In this document: positions 1 to 9,574 of the stretch, piece after piece
How the letters are laid out: every line of letters starts with the position of its first letter
Numbering within the stretch: position 1 is the stretch's first letter
DNA from: Bacillaceae bacterium IKA-2
GTDB taxonomy: Bacteria > Bacillota > Bacilli > Bacillales > Anaerobacillaceae
Reading direction: 5' to 3'
NCBI GenBank assembly: GCA_031761875.1
Contig: CP134492.1
Location: forward strand, 2,418,001-2,482,000
DNA length: 64,000 bases
Notes under the pieces: generated by a model
The model's input: only the letters and a program-made list of their open reading frames with translations
Told to the model about the DNA's origin: nothing
The model's database searches: none
Made by a program: the position numbers and the translations under genes

Positions 1-162
1 CAAAAAGGTACGTTTTCATTTTTACGTTCAGAAAATGGTAAAGCCGAATTTATTATTGCTCTAGAGCAATTCAAAACGAGCCTACCATGGTTTTTATACC
101 GAATTACCCAAGCACCTATTCACGAAATTGTCATGAGCCAGTACCAAAAAAAAAAGGAATGA
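1..162 (+). CDS. C-terminal end of an unidentified protein (partial)
   Basis: An open frame enters from the left edge and stops at TGA, 160-162, giving the last 53 residues. It is mildly basic, contains an LPWFLYRI stretch and ends in QKKKE. I do not recognise the family from this fragment. A bidirectional terminator hairpin follows directly, and the neighbour ykuI is convergent, so this is the end of a plus-strand transcript. Coding status is inferred from the continuous frame and the terminator placement. Confidence 0.55.
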   Translation, partial: QKGTFSFLRSENGKAEFIIALEQFKTSLPWFLYRITQAPIHEIVMSQYQKKKE

Positions 163-192
163 TAAACCGTTTGGTTTCTCATTCCTTTTTTT
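146..192. terminator. Bidirectional Rho-independent terminator
   Basis: An A-run, the arm GGAATGA, a short loop, the complementary arm TCATTCC and a T-run form a hairpin between two convergent genes. It overlaps the last codons of the left partial gene and can serve both strands. Confidence 0.8.
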
Positions 193-193
193 A

Positions 194-1414
194 CTATAAC
201 AATCCTTCTTTTTCAAATAAAAACGCATAAGACAAATCAAGAAATAAGTACAGTTCTTCGTTTATTGGATAAGAGAAAGTTCGAATAAATTCATTTGTTT
301 CAATATCATTATATAAATCTGAGAGGATTCCTCTTTTATCATATTGCATTCTAACAATTGTTTCTAAAAAATAAGGCCGCCAACTCCAATTTTTCTCCAT
401 ATAACCGGGTTGTGCTTCCCATTTACGATTGGCTTGTTTTTCAAAGTTAGCGGAAGTTTGAAATCCGTATTGATCACAAATATAAATTCGAAAACAAACG
501 TCATCTAGAGAGCTCGAGATAGCTTTAATTAAATCATCACAGGTAAATTTTTTCTCTTTCTTGATCACTGGTTCAAGGCGTTTATTTAATTGTTCTATAA
601 AAAGATATTGTTTAGTTAATTTATTCCGCTCATAATTAATAAATTGCTGAAACTCTGCTGTTAACTTTTTCTTACAATAATTTTCGTCAATAAATTTTGG
701 GGAAGGTTTTGCTAAATAAAAACCCTTGTAAAAGCGGCCACCGTTACGCCAAGCGGCATTTAACTTTGTTAGATCGCCAATTCCCTCAAAGAGAAGTGCC
801 GCACCAATTTTTCTCGCAAATATTGAGATCGAATACATCACATCACGGTTGGCTTGGGAGATTCTTTCTCCTTCAATAAAATTTAAGTCTACTTTTAAAA
901 TATCAGGTTCAATTTGGGAAATTCTCTCTAAATTACTACCGCCGCTTCCGACACCATCAATAGCAATCTGGATCCCAAAACTTTGGTAATAGATAATTAA
1001 ATGACGAAGCTGAGATAAATCACCACGATAATCATCTTCACGAATCACGATAACAATATTGTTCAGAGATAAACCCCTTTTTTCATAAGCTTTCATCCTC
1101 GTCAGAAGTTTTTCTGAAAAGTCATCATCATTGACTAAAATATTAACATTACAATTTAAAAATAAATCTACTTTTAGCTCTAAATCACAATAATATTCAA
1201 AAGCTAACCGTTGAATATGTTCATCAATTTCAATAATATATTCTTCAGGAATTGCTTCATTATTAAAAAATCCGCCTAGGTTTCTCCACTCGTCGTCGAT
1301 ATTAATTCTCCCTAGTACTTCATAACCAGCTACATTCTGTTTTTCTGCCCCTATGATCGGTTGAAAATAAGGGGCAATTTTCTCCTTATGTATGATAACC
1401 TCTAATGCATCCAA
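194..1414 (-). CDS. ykuI: EAL-domain cyclic-di-GMP-binding protein YkuI
   Basis: This 406-residue protein has a cytoplasmic EAL domain (about residues 1-250) followed by a PAS-like YkuI C-terminal domain (about 260-400), the length and order of Bacillus subtilis YkuI (407 aa). The signature position reads EVLGR instead of EALxR, as in YkuI itself. Other EAL landmarks are visible: FLNCNVNI (the family N-containing strand), IAIDGVGSG (DD-like region) and ILKVDLNFI. The protein is known to bind cyclic di-GMP, and its biological role is unsettled. The start is TTG with GGAGG upstream. It is a monocistronic minus-strand gene. Identification is by family motifs and length. Confidence 0.9.
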   Translation of the reverse strand: MDALEVIIHKEKIAPYFQPIIGAEKQNVAGYEVLGRINIDDEWRNLGGFFNNEAIPEEYIIEIDEHIQRLAFEYYCDLELKVDLFLNCNVNILVNDDDFSEKLLTRMKAYEKRGLSLNNIVIVIREDDYRGDLSQLRHLIIYYQSFGIQIAIDGVGSGGSNLERISQIEPDILKVDLNFIEGERISQANRDVMYSISIFARKIGAALLFEGIGDLTKLNAAWRNGGRFYKGFYLAKPSPKFIDENYCKKKLTAEFQQFINYERNKLTKQYLFIEQLNKRLEPVIKKEKKFTCDDLIKAISSSLDDVCFRIYICDQYGFQTSANFEKQANRKWEAQPGYMEKNWSWRPYFLETIVRMQYDKRGILSDLYNDIETNEFIRTFSYPINEELYLFLDLSYAFLFEKEGLL

Positions 1415-1630
1415 ACGTCCTCAACCTCCACTATGTCTTCCTAAAAATAGTAATCATTGCAACTCAGAAAAGCGCAAGGCGCCTGGAGCTAGACAGACGA
1501 CAAAACTTTATACTTTCTTAACTTTAAGAAAAGCGCTCTTAGGTCAAATAAATAATTTCTTACTAATAACCGTAACACAAAATCTAAATTAATTAAAATA
1601 TATGAGAACCGACTGCAGGAAGATAAACAC
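1415..1630. repeat. Intergenic region with GCGC-type Bacillus repeat
   Basis: No convincing gene is present. A degenerate copy of a GC-rich repeat (AAAAGCGCAAGGCGCCTGG, then AGCTAGAC) lies at about 1468-1497. Related copies occur near 6769-6812, 13180-13203 and, inverted, 23938-23998. Such short repeats are common between genes in Bacillaceae; their function is unknown. Confidence 0.55.
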
Positions 1631-1631
1631 T

Positions 1632-1677
1632 AAAAAGAAGGAATCGCCATTGGATAAAAGGTCGATTCCTTCTTTTT
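1632..1677 (-). terminator. Terminator of the CoA-dehydratase operon
   Basis: Perfect 15-bp arms (AAAAAGAAGGAATCG / CGATTCCTTCTTTTT) lie about 100 bp downstream of the stop of the 497-residue gene on the minus strand. The T-run completes an intrinsic terminator. Confidence 0.8.
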
Positions 1678-1778
1678 CTTTTTGCCAAAAACCAATTCAT
1701 AGAACTCCTTCCATACAGATATCATCCCCAAGTTGACTCGGATGAAGGAAGTTAATTCATTGATAATTGCCCGAAGTT

Positions 1779-3272
1779 TTACTGACTATATAACACATTG
1801 GCTGCTGAACAAGCAACTTTATGCTTAAAGGAATGCTTTGAAGCTACCTGCTCATCAAGTTGAATTTTATTTTGTCGCTTTGCTAGAACTGCTTCTTGAT
1901 ATTCTTTTTGGGCCGCTTGTTTTGCCTTAAACAACATCATTTGTACGCGACTATAGACATTAACTGCTCCATCACCCGTTGTTTCAATAGGTAAAAAAAT
2001 CGCTTCAGGGTATTTTTCTGTAATGAACGACTGAATTCCATCGGAGACCCCTGATGAAGGCATACAACCAAATGGCTTCACAGAGATCGTCATATTTGCT
2101 TTTTTCTTTGTAACGTTTAAAAGCAGCTTTCCTACTTCCATATGACCTTCTCCACCACGATTGTGATTGTCATAATATCGGTGAGCATACTGAGCAAGCT
2201 CATCCATATCAGGCAGCTGATAATAATGAAGCCCAAGTAGCTTCGCATAAAATTGAAACATTATTCGAACAGTACGGTCTGCTAACGCTAAGTTTATTAG
2301 TTTTTGTTGTGGTTTTTTTCCTGCTAGTCCAGATTTACCTTGGTCAAGTTTCTTTAAATTGATTCGCCTCGAAGTATCAAATCGACCTTCCCAAATTAAA
2401 AATAAAATCCAAGCAGCCACTGGTTGCGCGTCGACTTCAGCTCCTTCACTTTCAAGAAATTGTTGTAATTTATAATTTCCATCACCTTCTGTTGTCATCG
2501 CCCAAAACTCACCAATCACACTTATTTTTGGTTTTATTTTTGTCCAGTCAACTTTAATTTCTTTAATAGCAGCTTTACAACTAAGTAAAACAGGAATCAG
2601 CGCTCTTTTAAGCAATAAAGCATCATAAAGCTTAGTTCTACATTCACTCAGAACTTGATTCGTTGTACCTGGCTCTATTTCATAAGGTCGAATTCGGTAG
2701 CCGATCGTATTTAAGATATCACCGATAAAGACTGCCTTTAAGACAGAAATAAAAAAAGTGGTATTTAATTGGATTGCACTCGCATCACCAGCAATTTGTT
2801 TTATGCCAGCTTGCTGCTGAAATAAGAGGACTCTAAAACCGTCATAACCTGCATCTCGCAGCGCCTTTCGATACTCCGTAACATAAGTACCAAACCTGCA
2901 TGGTCCACATGAGCCACTTGTCATAAACAAATAGTTATCGATAATTTCCGCTTTTGATTGGCCTGCTTTTTCAAGATCTTTTAAATATTTTATTAAATTT
3001 CCAACTGTAAAGTAAGTGGGATTACATTGGCCGCGATTACCAAATTCTCTGCCAATTTGTAAGGAAGCGATATCGGGACAATCTAATGCTTTAATTTTAT
3101 AGCCCAAGCCACGAATTGCCGCTTCAATAAGCATGTCATGCATAATTGTTAAGCCACCGAAAAGAATCGTTGTTGAACTAATTTCTTCTTTTGAATACTT
3201 TTTCGGAATCGGCTCATACCATTGCTTTCTTTCAGGCTCAATAGTTTTTGCTAGCGTTGTTTTCATCACCAC
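1779..3272 (-). CDS. 2-hydroxyacyl-CoA dehydratase D-component-like (HgdB/double-cubane family) protein
   Basis: This 497-residue protein matches the CoA-dehydratase/BcrC-BadD-HgdB superfamily of iron-sulfur reductases. Conserved cysteines occur in GQCNP, GSCGPCRFG and KPFGCMPSSG and are likely [Fe-S] ligands. It starts 20 bp after the stop of the 1142-residue activase, with AGGGGGT upstream, so the two form an operon. In the known family the activase uses ATP to push a low-potential electron into this partner, which then reduces a difficult substrate. The pair in Bacillaceae has no assigned substrate; double-cubane cluster proteins are the closest functional analogue. Substrate is therefore unknown, while family and partnership are well supported. 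Confidence 0.8.
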   Translation of the reverse strand: MVMKTTLAKTIEPERKQWYEPIPKKYSKEEISSTTILFGGLTIMHDMLIEAAIRGLGYKIKALDCPDIASLQIGREFGNRGQCNPTYFTVGNLIKYLKDLEKAGQSKAEIIDNYLFMTSGSCGPCRFGTYVTEYRKALRDAGYDGFRVLLFQQQAGIKQIAGDASAIQLNTTFFISVLKAVFIGDILNTIGYRIRPYEIEPGTTNQVLSECRTKLYDALLLKRALIPVLLSCKAAIKEIKVDWTKIKPKISVIGEFWAMTTEGDGNYKLQQFLESEGAEVDAQPVAAWILFLIWEGRFDTSRRINLKKLDQGKSGLAGKKPQQKLINLALADRTVRIMFQFYAKLLGLHYYQLPDMDELAQYAHRYYDNHNRGGEGHMEVGKLLLNVTKKKANMTISVKPFGCMPSSGVSDGIQSFITEKYPEAIFLPIETTGDGAVNVYSRVQMMLFKAKQAAQKEYQEAVLAKRQNKIQLDEQVASKHSFKHKVACSAANVLYSQ

Positions 3273-3292
3273 CGTACATACCCCCTCAGACT

Positions 3293-6200
3293 CTAACTTG
3301 TTTCTTCTACCGGCGAATCACCATTGAGAACTTCACGTTGCTGTTTTCGCTTCAGTTCATCTTCTAGAATCTCTTCTCTTAGTTTTAACGAATGATGATA
3401 CGTTTTTACCCGGATTTTTATTGAGCCGGAGGGTTTGTTAGCATCAATATCATGAAGGGCTGAGTATGGAACATTAGCAGTCCCGGTGATCGCATCAATA
3501 ATTCCGTACGTCGGTGCATCATGCCCACATTTAAAGCTAGAGAGATCTAATAAGGCGAGGTTCGGGTGTCTAGCAGCAAATTTTGTCGCCCAAACTTTTT
3601 GAGCACTGTTTGCACTAAAATTTTCTGGCCAAACATCATTAATATCAAATGGACTAGATATCTTTTTTGTTTGCAAATCACTTCGAAAATAGTTGGCTAC
3701 CCAATCATGATCTTTGGGAATTGAACGCATCGAAAGAATTGGATATCCTTTCAATTGGTATTCTTCGAGAACGCGGTGATTAAGACCAGGGTCAGAATGA
3801 TAAGGACGCCCAGTCATAACGAGCGCTAGACGACCATTTTTCTCAACATCCTCTAAGATTGCTTTTCCTTTCGCTTCCATTTTTTTATCAAAGGCCCCCA
3901 TTGCCTTTAAGCCTTGATCAACCGCAAAACTATTTTCGTCTTCAGTTATCATTAATAATCTACAAAATGCTTCGAATAATTGTTGCTTCATGAAGTTTTT
4001 TTCAACAAATGTAACAGCTGGATCTAAATACGTAACATTCTTTACTTTAAAAAAATCAGTTTCCTTTGTGAATGCTGCTTTAATTACATTTGGCGAACCA
4101 CTGACAATTGGGCAACTAGATGTATCCATGACATTATCTAAAAACGTTGGTAAATGAGTAATACACGGGAAAAAGATAAAATTTAACTCGTGCTTTTCAT
4201 GATGTTTCGTCAACAAATTATGAACATGTGCTTGAACTACTTTAGAAGGATAGCACGGATCAACAGAACCATATTTGCCACCTTTCATCCACAAGCCTTC
4301 ACTCGTATAGTCACTAAAGATTACATTTTTTAAGTCTAGTCCGATTACCTCAAAATAGGTCTTCCAAAAAGGCGCTGTAGACCAAATACCTAAAACCCGA
4401 GGGATACCAATTTTTATTTTGCTTCGTTGCTCAGCCGCTGATTGTGGCGAACGCTGAAAACGACGCTTGAAATCTGTCCGTTTCGGTTCTAAAAATGGAA
4501 TAATCCGCTTTTCTAGCTTGACATCGTCAATCAACATTTCTTCAGATGGCATTGGGTCTGGCTCAAAAAAGCGTTCAAACATTTTTTTCGCTTCATATTC
4601 GACTAAATTCGGGTACTTAACTTTTAAAGCATTACGCTGTTTTGTTAATCCGATCACAGATTCCTTATCTTCAACGGTACCTTTTTCACAACTAAAGCCT
4701 GATATATATCTAGCCGTGTTGCCATCAAGCGTAGTTGTATCAATAAACGTTCGTGAACAGAGATTTTCACAAAAATGGCAAACCGTCGAATGATCATTTG
4801 TTGTCGTATACTCAATATTTAACGCGGTATCTAGGCCAATAAATGATGTGCCACCTTTACGTTTGACAACCCGAAGTGCTTCCATCGCCGCTCCAATTGC
4901 CCCCGCTTCTCCTGTATGAGGATGGACAAATACTTCAGCATTTGGTACACGTTCCTTTATATAATCTACTTGCGCTTTAACTGCCGCTAAATTATTCTGT
5001 GTCCCGCCTTGTAAAACAAATCTCTTCCCTAGTTCAGCCATTCGCGGAATTTGCACGACATATTGCCAAATATTTTTAGGTAACACAAAAGCAAGTCCAG
5101 CTAATAGTTCTTCTTTTGAGAACCCTTCCTTTTGAAAATTAACCCGGTCTGTATCCAGAAAAACAGCACAGCCGTAAGAAAACTTCGGTGATAGTTCAGC
5201 TTGAAATGCGGTCTCGGCATACTTATCAATCTCAATACCGAACTGGTCTGCCATCGCTTGCAAAAGCATGCCATTCCCAGCTGAGCATTGATTTGAAAGT
5301 CGAAAGTTACGAATCTCACCATTTTTTAAAAATAGAACTTTAATGTCTTGACCACCAACATCACAAATAACATCAATATCCCCACAAAAATGAACAGCAC
5401 TTTGCATGTGAGCAACAGTTTCAACGATATTTACATCAGCATTTAATGTTTTTTCTAAGACATCAGCAGCATATCCTGTCGCCCCGAATCCAACAATCTC
5501 GAGGATCGCACCATTTACCTCTGCTTGCTCTTTTAACAATTTTAATAGCTGTTTCGTATCTTGAAGTGGATTACCTTTTGACAATTGGTATGCTTTAAAT
5601 AAAACTTGTCCCTTTTCATCGGTTAAAACCGCTTTTGAAGAGGTTGAGCCGCCATCAACACCCAAAATTGCTCGAATAATTTCTCCTTTAGAAAACTCAG
5701 CTGGCAGAAAAGCAGGAATTTGATACGCTTTTTTGAATTGATCAAGTTCTTGCTGATCTTTAACAAGTGGTGGCCCTGCTGTTTTCCCTAGCTTTGATTT
5801 TCGACCAAACATAATATAATCATTTAAAGAACTAATCCCTTTCAGTACTCCAACATTTTTAGGTTCATGCAATCCATAAACAGCAGCGCCAAATGCCGCA
5901 TAGTATTGTGAATGATCTGGCACATAAATTAACTCATCTATATCGATATGTCTAGGATAGTCGTATTGACGCTCATCCCATACTTCTTTAATTCGCTTCT
6001 TCCAGCAAGCTTGTAAAAAAGGTAAATATGTATTTGGACCGCCAAGGAGGATAACCTCGTGCCTGAGCGTATTCCCTCTACTTAAAACTGATAAATTTTG
6101 CAAAACAATGGCATCAGCTAACGAGCACATGATTTCTGGAGCTGGGATTCCAGATTTCGTTAAATTAACGATATCTGTTTCCGCAAAAACTCCACATTTT

Positions 6201-6721
6201 GCAGCGACGTGGTGTAACTTTGAATCGTCAAATTGAAGATTCATCACTTCTTTTTCTTCCATACCAACTTTAATCATACATTTATCAATCGTTGCGCCAG
6301 TTCCAGATGCACATTTATCATTCATCGATGTAATCGCATGCTTGCCACCAGTTTTTTCATTTTCCTTAAAAATAATAATTTTTGCGTCTTGTCCACCTAA
6401 TTCAACAACACTTCCTGCATTAGGATGAAGTTCTTCAACCGCCATTGTTACTGCATTAACTTCTTGAACAAACTTTGCACCAAGGATATCCGCTAATGGC
6501 AGTCCTCCTGAGCCTGTAACAAAAATTCGGATATTACTATGATTATCAACACGAAACTCATTTAAAATATCTTCTAAAAAAGAAAACACTAATTCTGCTT
6601 GTCTAGTATGATGCCGTTTATATTTTGACCATAATATTTTTTTAGAATGAGGTGAAATGACAGCTGCTTTTACAGTTGTGGAACCGACATCAACACCAAT
6701 TACTAATTCTTTCCCTGACAT
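3293..6721 (-). CDS. Double-length acyl-CoA dehydratase activase with DUF2229 region
   Basis: This 1142-residue protein has two ASKHA-type BcrAD/BadFG ATPase modules in tandem. The first starts with GVDVGSTTVKA (about residue 10) and the second with GVDGGSTSSKAVL (about 353). Each has a cluster-binding cysteine motif (CASGTGA; CSAGNGM). A C-terminal CoA-dehydratase/DUF2229 region follows, with CHFCENLC and several PCYPSK-like cysteines. The activase hydrolyses ATP to fire an electron into its reductase partner, here the gene 20 bp downstream. AGGAGG precedes the ATG. Full-length and intact. What is reduced is not known; the family assignment rests on motifs, the pathway on inference. Confidence 0.85.
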   Translation of the reverse strand: MSGKELVIGVDVGSTTVKAAVISPHSKKILWSKYKRHHTRQAELVFSFLEDILNEFRVDNHSNIRIFVTGSGGLPLADILGAKFVQEVNAVTMAVEELHPNAGSVVELGGQDAKIIIFKENEKTGGKHAITSMNDKCASGTGATIDKCMIKVGMEEKEVMNLQFDDSKLHHVAAKCGVFAETDIVNLTKSGIPAPEIMCSLADAIVLQNLSVLSRGNTLRHEVILLGGPNTYLPFLQACWKKRIKEVWDERQYDYPRHIDIDELIYVPDHSQYYAAFGAAVYGLHEPKNVGVLKGISSLNDYIMFGRKSKLGKTAGPPLVKDQQELDQFKKAYQIPAFLPAEFSKGEIIRAILGVDGGSTSSKAVLTDEKGQVLFKAYQLSKGNPLQDTKQLLKLLKEQAEVNGAILEIVGFGATGYAADVLEKTLNADVNIVETVAHMQSAVHFCGDIDVICDVGGQDIKVLFLKNGEIRNFRLSNQCSAGNGMLLQAMADQFGIEIDKYAETAFQAELSPKFSYGCAVFLDTDRVNFQKEGFSKEELLAGLAFVLPKNIWQYVVQIPRMAELGKRFVLQGGTQNNLAAVKAQVDYIKERVPNAEVFVHPHTGEAGAIGAAMEALRVVKRKGGTSFIGLDTALNIEYTTTNDHSTVCHFCENLCSRTFIDTTTLDGNTARYISGFSCEKGTVEDKESVIGLTKQRNALKVKYPNLVEYEAKKMFERFFEPDPMPSEEMLIDDVKLEKRIIPFLEPKRTDFKRRFQRSPQSAAEQRSKIKIGIPRVLGIWSTAPFWKTYFEVIGLDLKNVIFSDYTSEGLWMKGGKYGSVDPCYPSKVVQAHVHNLLTKHHEKHELNFIFFPCITHLPTFLDNVMDTSSCPIVSGSPNVIKAAFTKETDFFKVKNVTYLDPAVTFVEKNFMKQQLFEAFCRLLMITEDENSFAVDQGLKAMGAFDKKMEAKGKAILEDVEKNGRLALVMTGRPYHSDPGLNHRVLEEYQLKGYPILSMRSIPKDHDWVANYFRSDLQTKKISSPFDINDVWPENFSANSAQKVWATKFAARHPNLALLDLSSFKCGHDAPTYGIIDAITGTANVPYSALHDIDANKPSGSIKIRVKTYHHSLKLREEILEDELKRKQQREVLNGDSPVEETS

Positions 6722-7195
6722 TAGTAACCTCCTCTACTTTAGTAAGTTAAAAAAATGACTATCAACATACGAGAAGCTAGGCGAAATAGCTAGACCTGAA
6801 AGCGCAAGTGCCTAACTTGCCTAACTACCAAAACATCATGACCACGTTATCTTATAAATCTTTTCCATACTAAATAAAAATATGCTAATCGATCTTTAAA
6901 AAAATAACCAAATCTTAACAAAAAATTCAAGAACAATGGTTAAAATCCCTGTAAATAATGATAAAAATTTTTAGATCAGTTCAAATGAAATAAAGGATCT
7001 ACTATTTATACACAATCAATAATACTCCCACAAAATTTTGTGGTTATCGTTAGCTTTAAGTGTAATATTACACTTTTACTTTTGTGTTTACAAGAATAAT
7101 TTTCCTTAAATGTAAAATTAGCAGATATGACTATTCTAAAAAAAATAAGGACATCGGATCATCACGTAATGTTTCCCTCTGCCCTTTTAAAATAA
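6722..7195. other. 474-bp AT-rich upstream region of the activase operon
   Basis: No gene is visible. It contains a degenerate GCGC-type repeat (about 6769-6812) and, at 7058-7075, a perfect 18-bp palindrome. The stretch is very AT-rich and probably carries the promoter of the minus-strand activase operon, but I could not place -35/-10 boxes with confidence. Confidence 0.5.
7058..7075. promoter_or_regulatory. 18-bp perfect palindrome, possible operator
   Basis: AAGTGTAATATTACACTT is fully self-complementary. It lies about 340 bp upstream of the activase ATG and 120 bp beyond the stop of the P-loop ATPase gene. It does not fit the FNR (TGTGA-N6-TCACA), Rex or TnrA consensus. A dimeric regulator site is plausible; the regulator is unknown. 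Confidence 0.4.
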
Positions 7196-8284
7196 TTATC
7201 TTAGTTCTTTTGTTAGCACAGCAATAATTTCATTAAACTTTTCTTTTAGTGCTATTACATTGACAGCTTCTTGATAATATTCTTCTAATGAATTTCGCGC
7301 CTTTTTCGCTTCTTGGAGAAAATTTGTTCCTGTCCTCACTTCATCCCTATAGTTACTATGCAGTTGTTCAAATTCTTTGTCATACTTCGTCTCAACTGTT
7401 TTGTCCATACAAAGTTCAAACATATCGACCACTTGATCTGTATGTCTTGTCGGATCGATTACATGAGGCGCTGTACCATCAATAATTGCCACACTCAGTG
7501 TAGGAATGATAATCATGTCTAAACTGTCAGGATCTAACCCACACGGGAAATATTGAACTGCTAAACCTATGTTTTCTGCATACTTAGCAACCTTCCTCAT
7601 GACCGTACTCTTGCCACACCCAGAACGTCCTTTGATAATATACCTTTTCTTTATTTCACTTGTGATGTTTTCAATATAATTAACTGCTCCATTAGGAGTA
7701 GATGCTCCGAAGAAAAGTTGCGCAATAATCGGTTTTTCGACTTTCACACTTATATCAACAAATATAGTTTTGATAAGATCTTCTGTCACTTTGTTTGCTT
7801 TTTCAAAATCCATGGCCGCTATATATAATTTCTCTTTCTGCTCATGTATTTCTCTGCCTTTATTAAATTGCTGATAGGCTTGTTTATGCATGATCTCATA
7901 CTCATTTTGCAAGCCAATAATTGTCTTTTTATGATCATATAACTGTTCTTTACTAATTACCTCATCAAGATCAAATCGATCTTTACTAAACAAACCATAG
8001 TTTGCTTCAATGCCATTTCTACTGGAACCATCAATAACAGCAATACTTTTTTCAGGAATAATAATTCCATCAAGCTCAGCTTCATCAGAAGGATTATGAA
8101 GCCACTGAACTAAATAATTATCCTTTTCAAAAAGTTCACTAATTTCTTTGAAAAGTTTTGTTTTTTCCTTACTGATACTCCCTTTAATTATATAAACGTT
8201 GTCGCAACCAACAACAACATGCCTAACTAGTGTTAGGTAACCTTGACTTGTATTTCCATCTAGAAAGTAATCTTGAATACCCAT
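7196..8284 (-). CDS. P-loop ATPase of the PRK06851 type
   Basis: This 362-residue soluble protein appears built of two related halves. The second carries a clear Walker A, GRSGCGKSTVMRK, near residue 220, followed by LDMIIIPTLSVAIIDGTAPH. The first half repeats the pattern GIIIPEKSIAVIDGSS but has lost a canonical P-loop (GSISKEKTKLFKE). This duplicated layout is known from a Firmicutes family annotated only as ATPase/PRK06851. No role is established. AGGAGGG precedes the ATG; neighbours are unrelated and it looks monocistronic. Confidence 0.7.
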   Translation of the reverse strand: MGIQDYFLDGNTSQGYLTLVRHVVVGCDNVYIIKGSISKEKTKLFKEISELFEKDNYLVQWLHNPSDEAELDGIIIPEKSIAVIDGSSRNGIEANYGLFSKDRFDLDEVISKEQLYDHKKTIIGLQNEYEIMHKQAYQQFNKGREIHEQKEKLYIAAMDFEKANKVTEDLIKTIFVDISVKVEKPIIAQLFFGASTPNGAVNYIENITSEIKKRYIIKGRSGCGKSTVMRKVAKYAENIGLAVQYFPCGLDPDSLDMIIIPTLSVAIIDGTAPHVIDPTRHTDQVVDMFELCMDKTVETKYDKEFEQLHSNYRDEVRTGTNFLQEAKKARNSLEEYYQEAVNVIALKEKFNEIIAVLTKELR

Positions 8285-8382
8285 ATTAGCCCTCCTACAT
8301 TAGCTTTTTTAAAAATTTCAGTAGACGATAACCTAGTTAATCATATGCCGCTGCGTGGAGATGAGTGCCTAGTAAACAATAG

Positions 8383-8416
8383 AAAAATCCTCCCACAAAA
8401 ATGAGGGAGGAAAAAA
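8383..8416 (-). terminator. metA terminator
   Basis: A TCCTCCC / GGGAGGA hairpin lies just downstream of the metA stop on the minus strand and ends in a T-run. Confidence 0.75.
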
Positions 8417-8440
8417 CAGCAAGTAGGTCAGTTAAACAGA

Positions 8441-9352
8441 TTACTTGTTTAAATCATAAGGCGTTTCTTGGTAAACATAATAATTTAGCCAATTAGAAAA
8501 AAATAAATTCGCATGAGCCCTCCAACGAAAACGAGGTTCTGTTTTTGTATCATCATTAGCAAAGTAGTTCATTGGACAACAGATATCTAAGCCCTTATCC
8601 AAATCTCTTTCATATTCAGATTTTAGCGTTGTTGAATCATATTCGAAATGACCAGCAACAAAAATATGTTTCCCGTTTTTAGAGGCAACAATGTTTACTC
8701 CTGATTCAACTGATTCCGAGAGAATCTCTAGATCTGGTACTTTTTCAATATCTTCTCTTCTCACTTCCGTATACCTTGACTGCGGGATAACATATTCATC
8801 ATCAAAACCTCTCAATAACTTGATAGTACGGTTGTAGATGACGTGTGGAAAAACACCAAATATTTTTTCTTTTAAATGATGTTTCGGAACACCATAATGA
8901 TGAAATAGACCTGCTTGTGCTCCCCAACATATATGCAAGGTAGAAGTAACATTGGTAATAGACCAATCCATAATATGCTTTAACTCATTCCAATAATTCA
9001 CATCATTAAATTGAAGCTGCTCAATAGGTGCACCTGTAATAATCATCCCGTCAAACTTTCTTTCTTTTATTTCATCTATCGTATGGTAGAAAGCCGTTAA
9101 ATGTTTTTTAGCCGTATTTTTTGAATCATGGCTATCAGGATGAATAAATACGACTTCTACTTGTAACGGGCTGTTTCCGAGTAAGCGAAGAAGTTGAGTT
9201 TCAGTTATTTCTTTTACTGGCATTAAGTTCAAGATAACAATTTTCAAGGGACGTATATCTTGGGAGTAAGCCCTGCTCTCGTCCATAATAAATATATTTT
9301 CATTAAGTAAAATTTCTTTCGCTGGTAAAGCATCTGGAATTTTTATTGGCAT
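8441..9352 (-). CDS. metA: Homoserine O-acetyltransferase MetA
   Basis: This 303-residue enzyme acylates L-homoserine in the first committed step of methionine synthesis. The catalytic cysteine is in HICWGAQAG, the glutamate in AGHFEYD, and the family core [14 protein letters not shown] is near residue 40. Residue 111 is glutamate (GAPIEQLQ), the position that selects acetyl-CoA in Bacillus MetA, whereas glycine selects succinyl-CoA. The product is therefore probably O-acetylhomoserine despite the traditional succinyltransferase name. It is a single gene. I see no S-box (SAM) riboswitch or T-box in the roughly 200 bp upstream. Confidence 0.93.
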   Translation of the reverse strand: MPIKIPDALPAKEILLNENIFIMDESRAYSQDIRPLKIVILNLMPVKEITETQLLRLLGNSPLQVEVVFIHPDSHDSKNTAKKHLTAFYHTIDEIKERKFDGMIITGAPIEQLQFNDVNYWNELKHIMDWSITNVTSTLHICWGAQAGLFHHYGVPKHHLKEKIFGVFPHVIYNRTIKLLRGFDDEYVIPQSRYTEVRREDIEKVPDLEILSESVESGVNIVASKNGKHIFVAGHFEYDSTTLKSEYERDLDKGLDICCPMNYFANDDTKTEPRFRWRAHANLFFSNWLNYYVYQETPYDLNK

Positions 9353-9574
9353 TTTAAAGTCACTCCTTTATTTATCAACCTACCATCACTGAAGTAACGG
9401 GTGTTCTCTCCGTATTTATAAGTGTTCCTGGATACCGTCATTTTGTTTTGGGAAAGACTTAGTAGTACAATGAGCTTGTGAATAAAGTGACCTATTTAAG
9501 TATTTAAGTTATCATGTTTTCATAAAATTCGCAATTATTTCTTTAGTTATTTGACGTGGAAAAGGAGGTGGCAA

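Noticed and set aside
4467..4793. Opposite-strand open frame inside the activase gene
   Set aside because: It is a shadow of a strongly conserved coding region and has no ribosome site or family match.
9353..9574. SAM riboswitch or T-box upstream of metA
   Set aside because: None of the conserved S-box stems or T-box sequence could be found in the upstream region.
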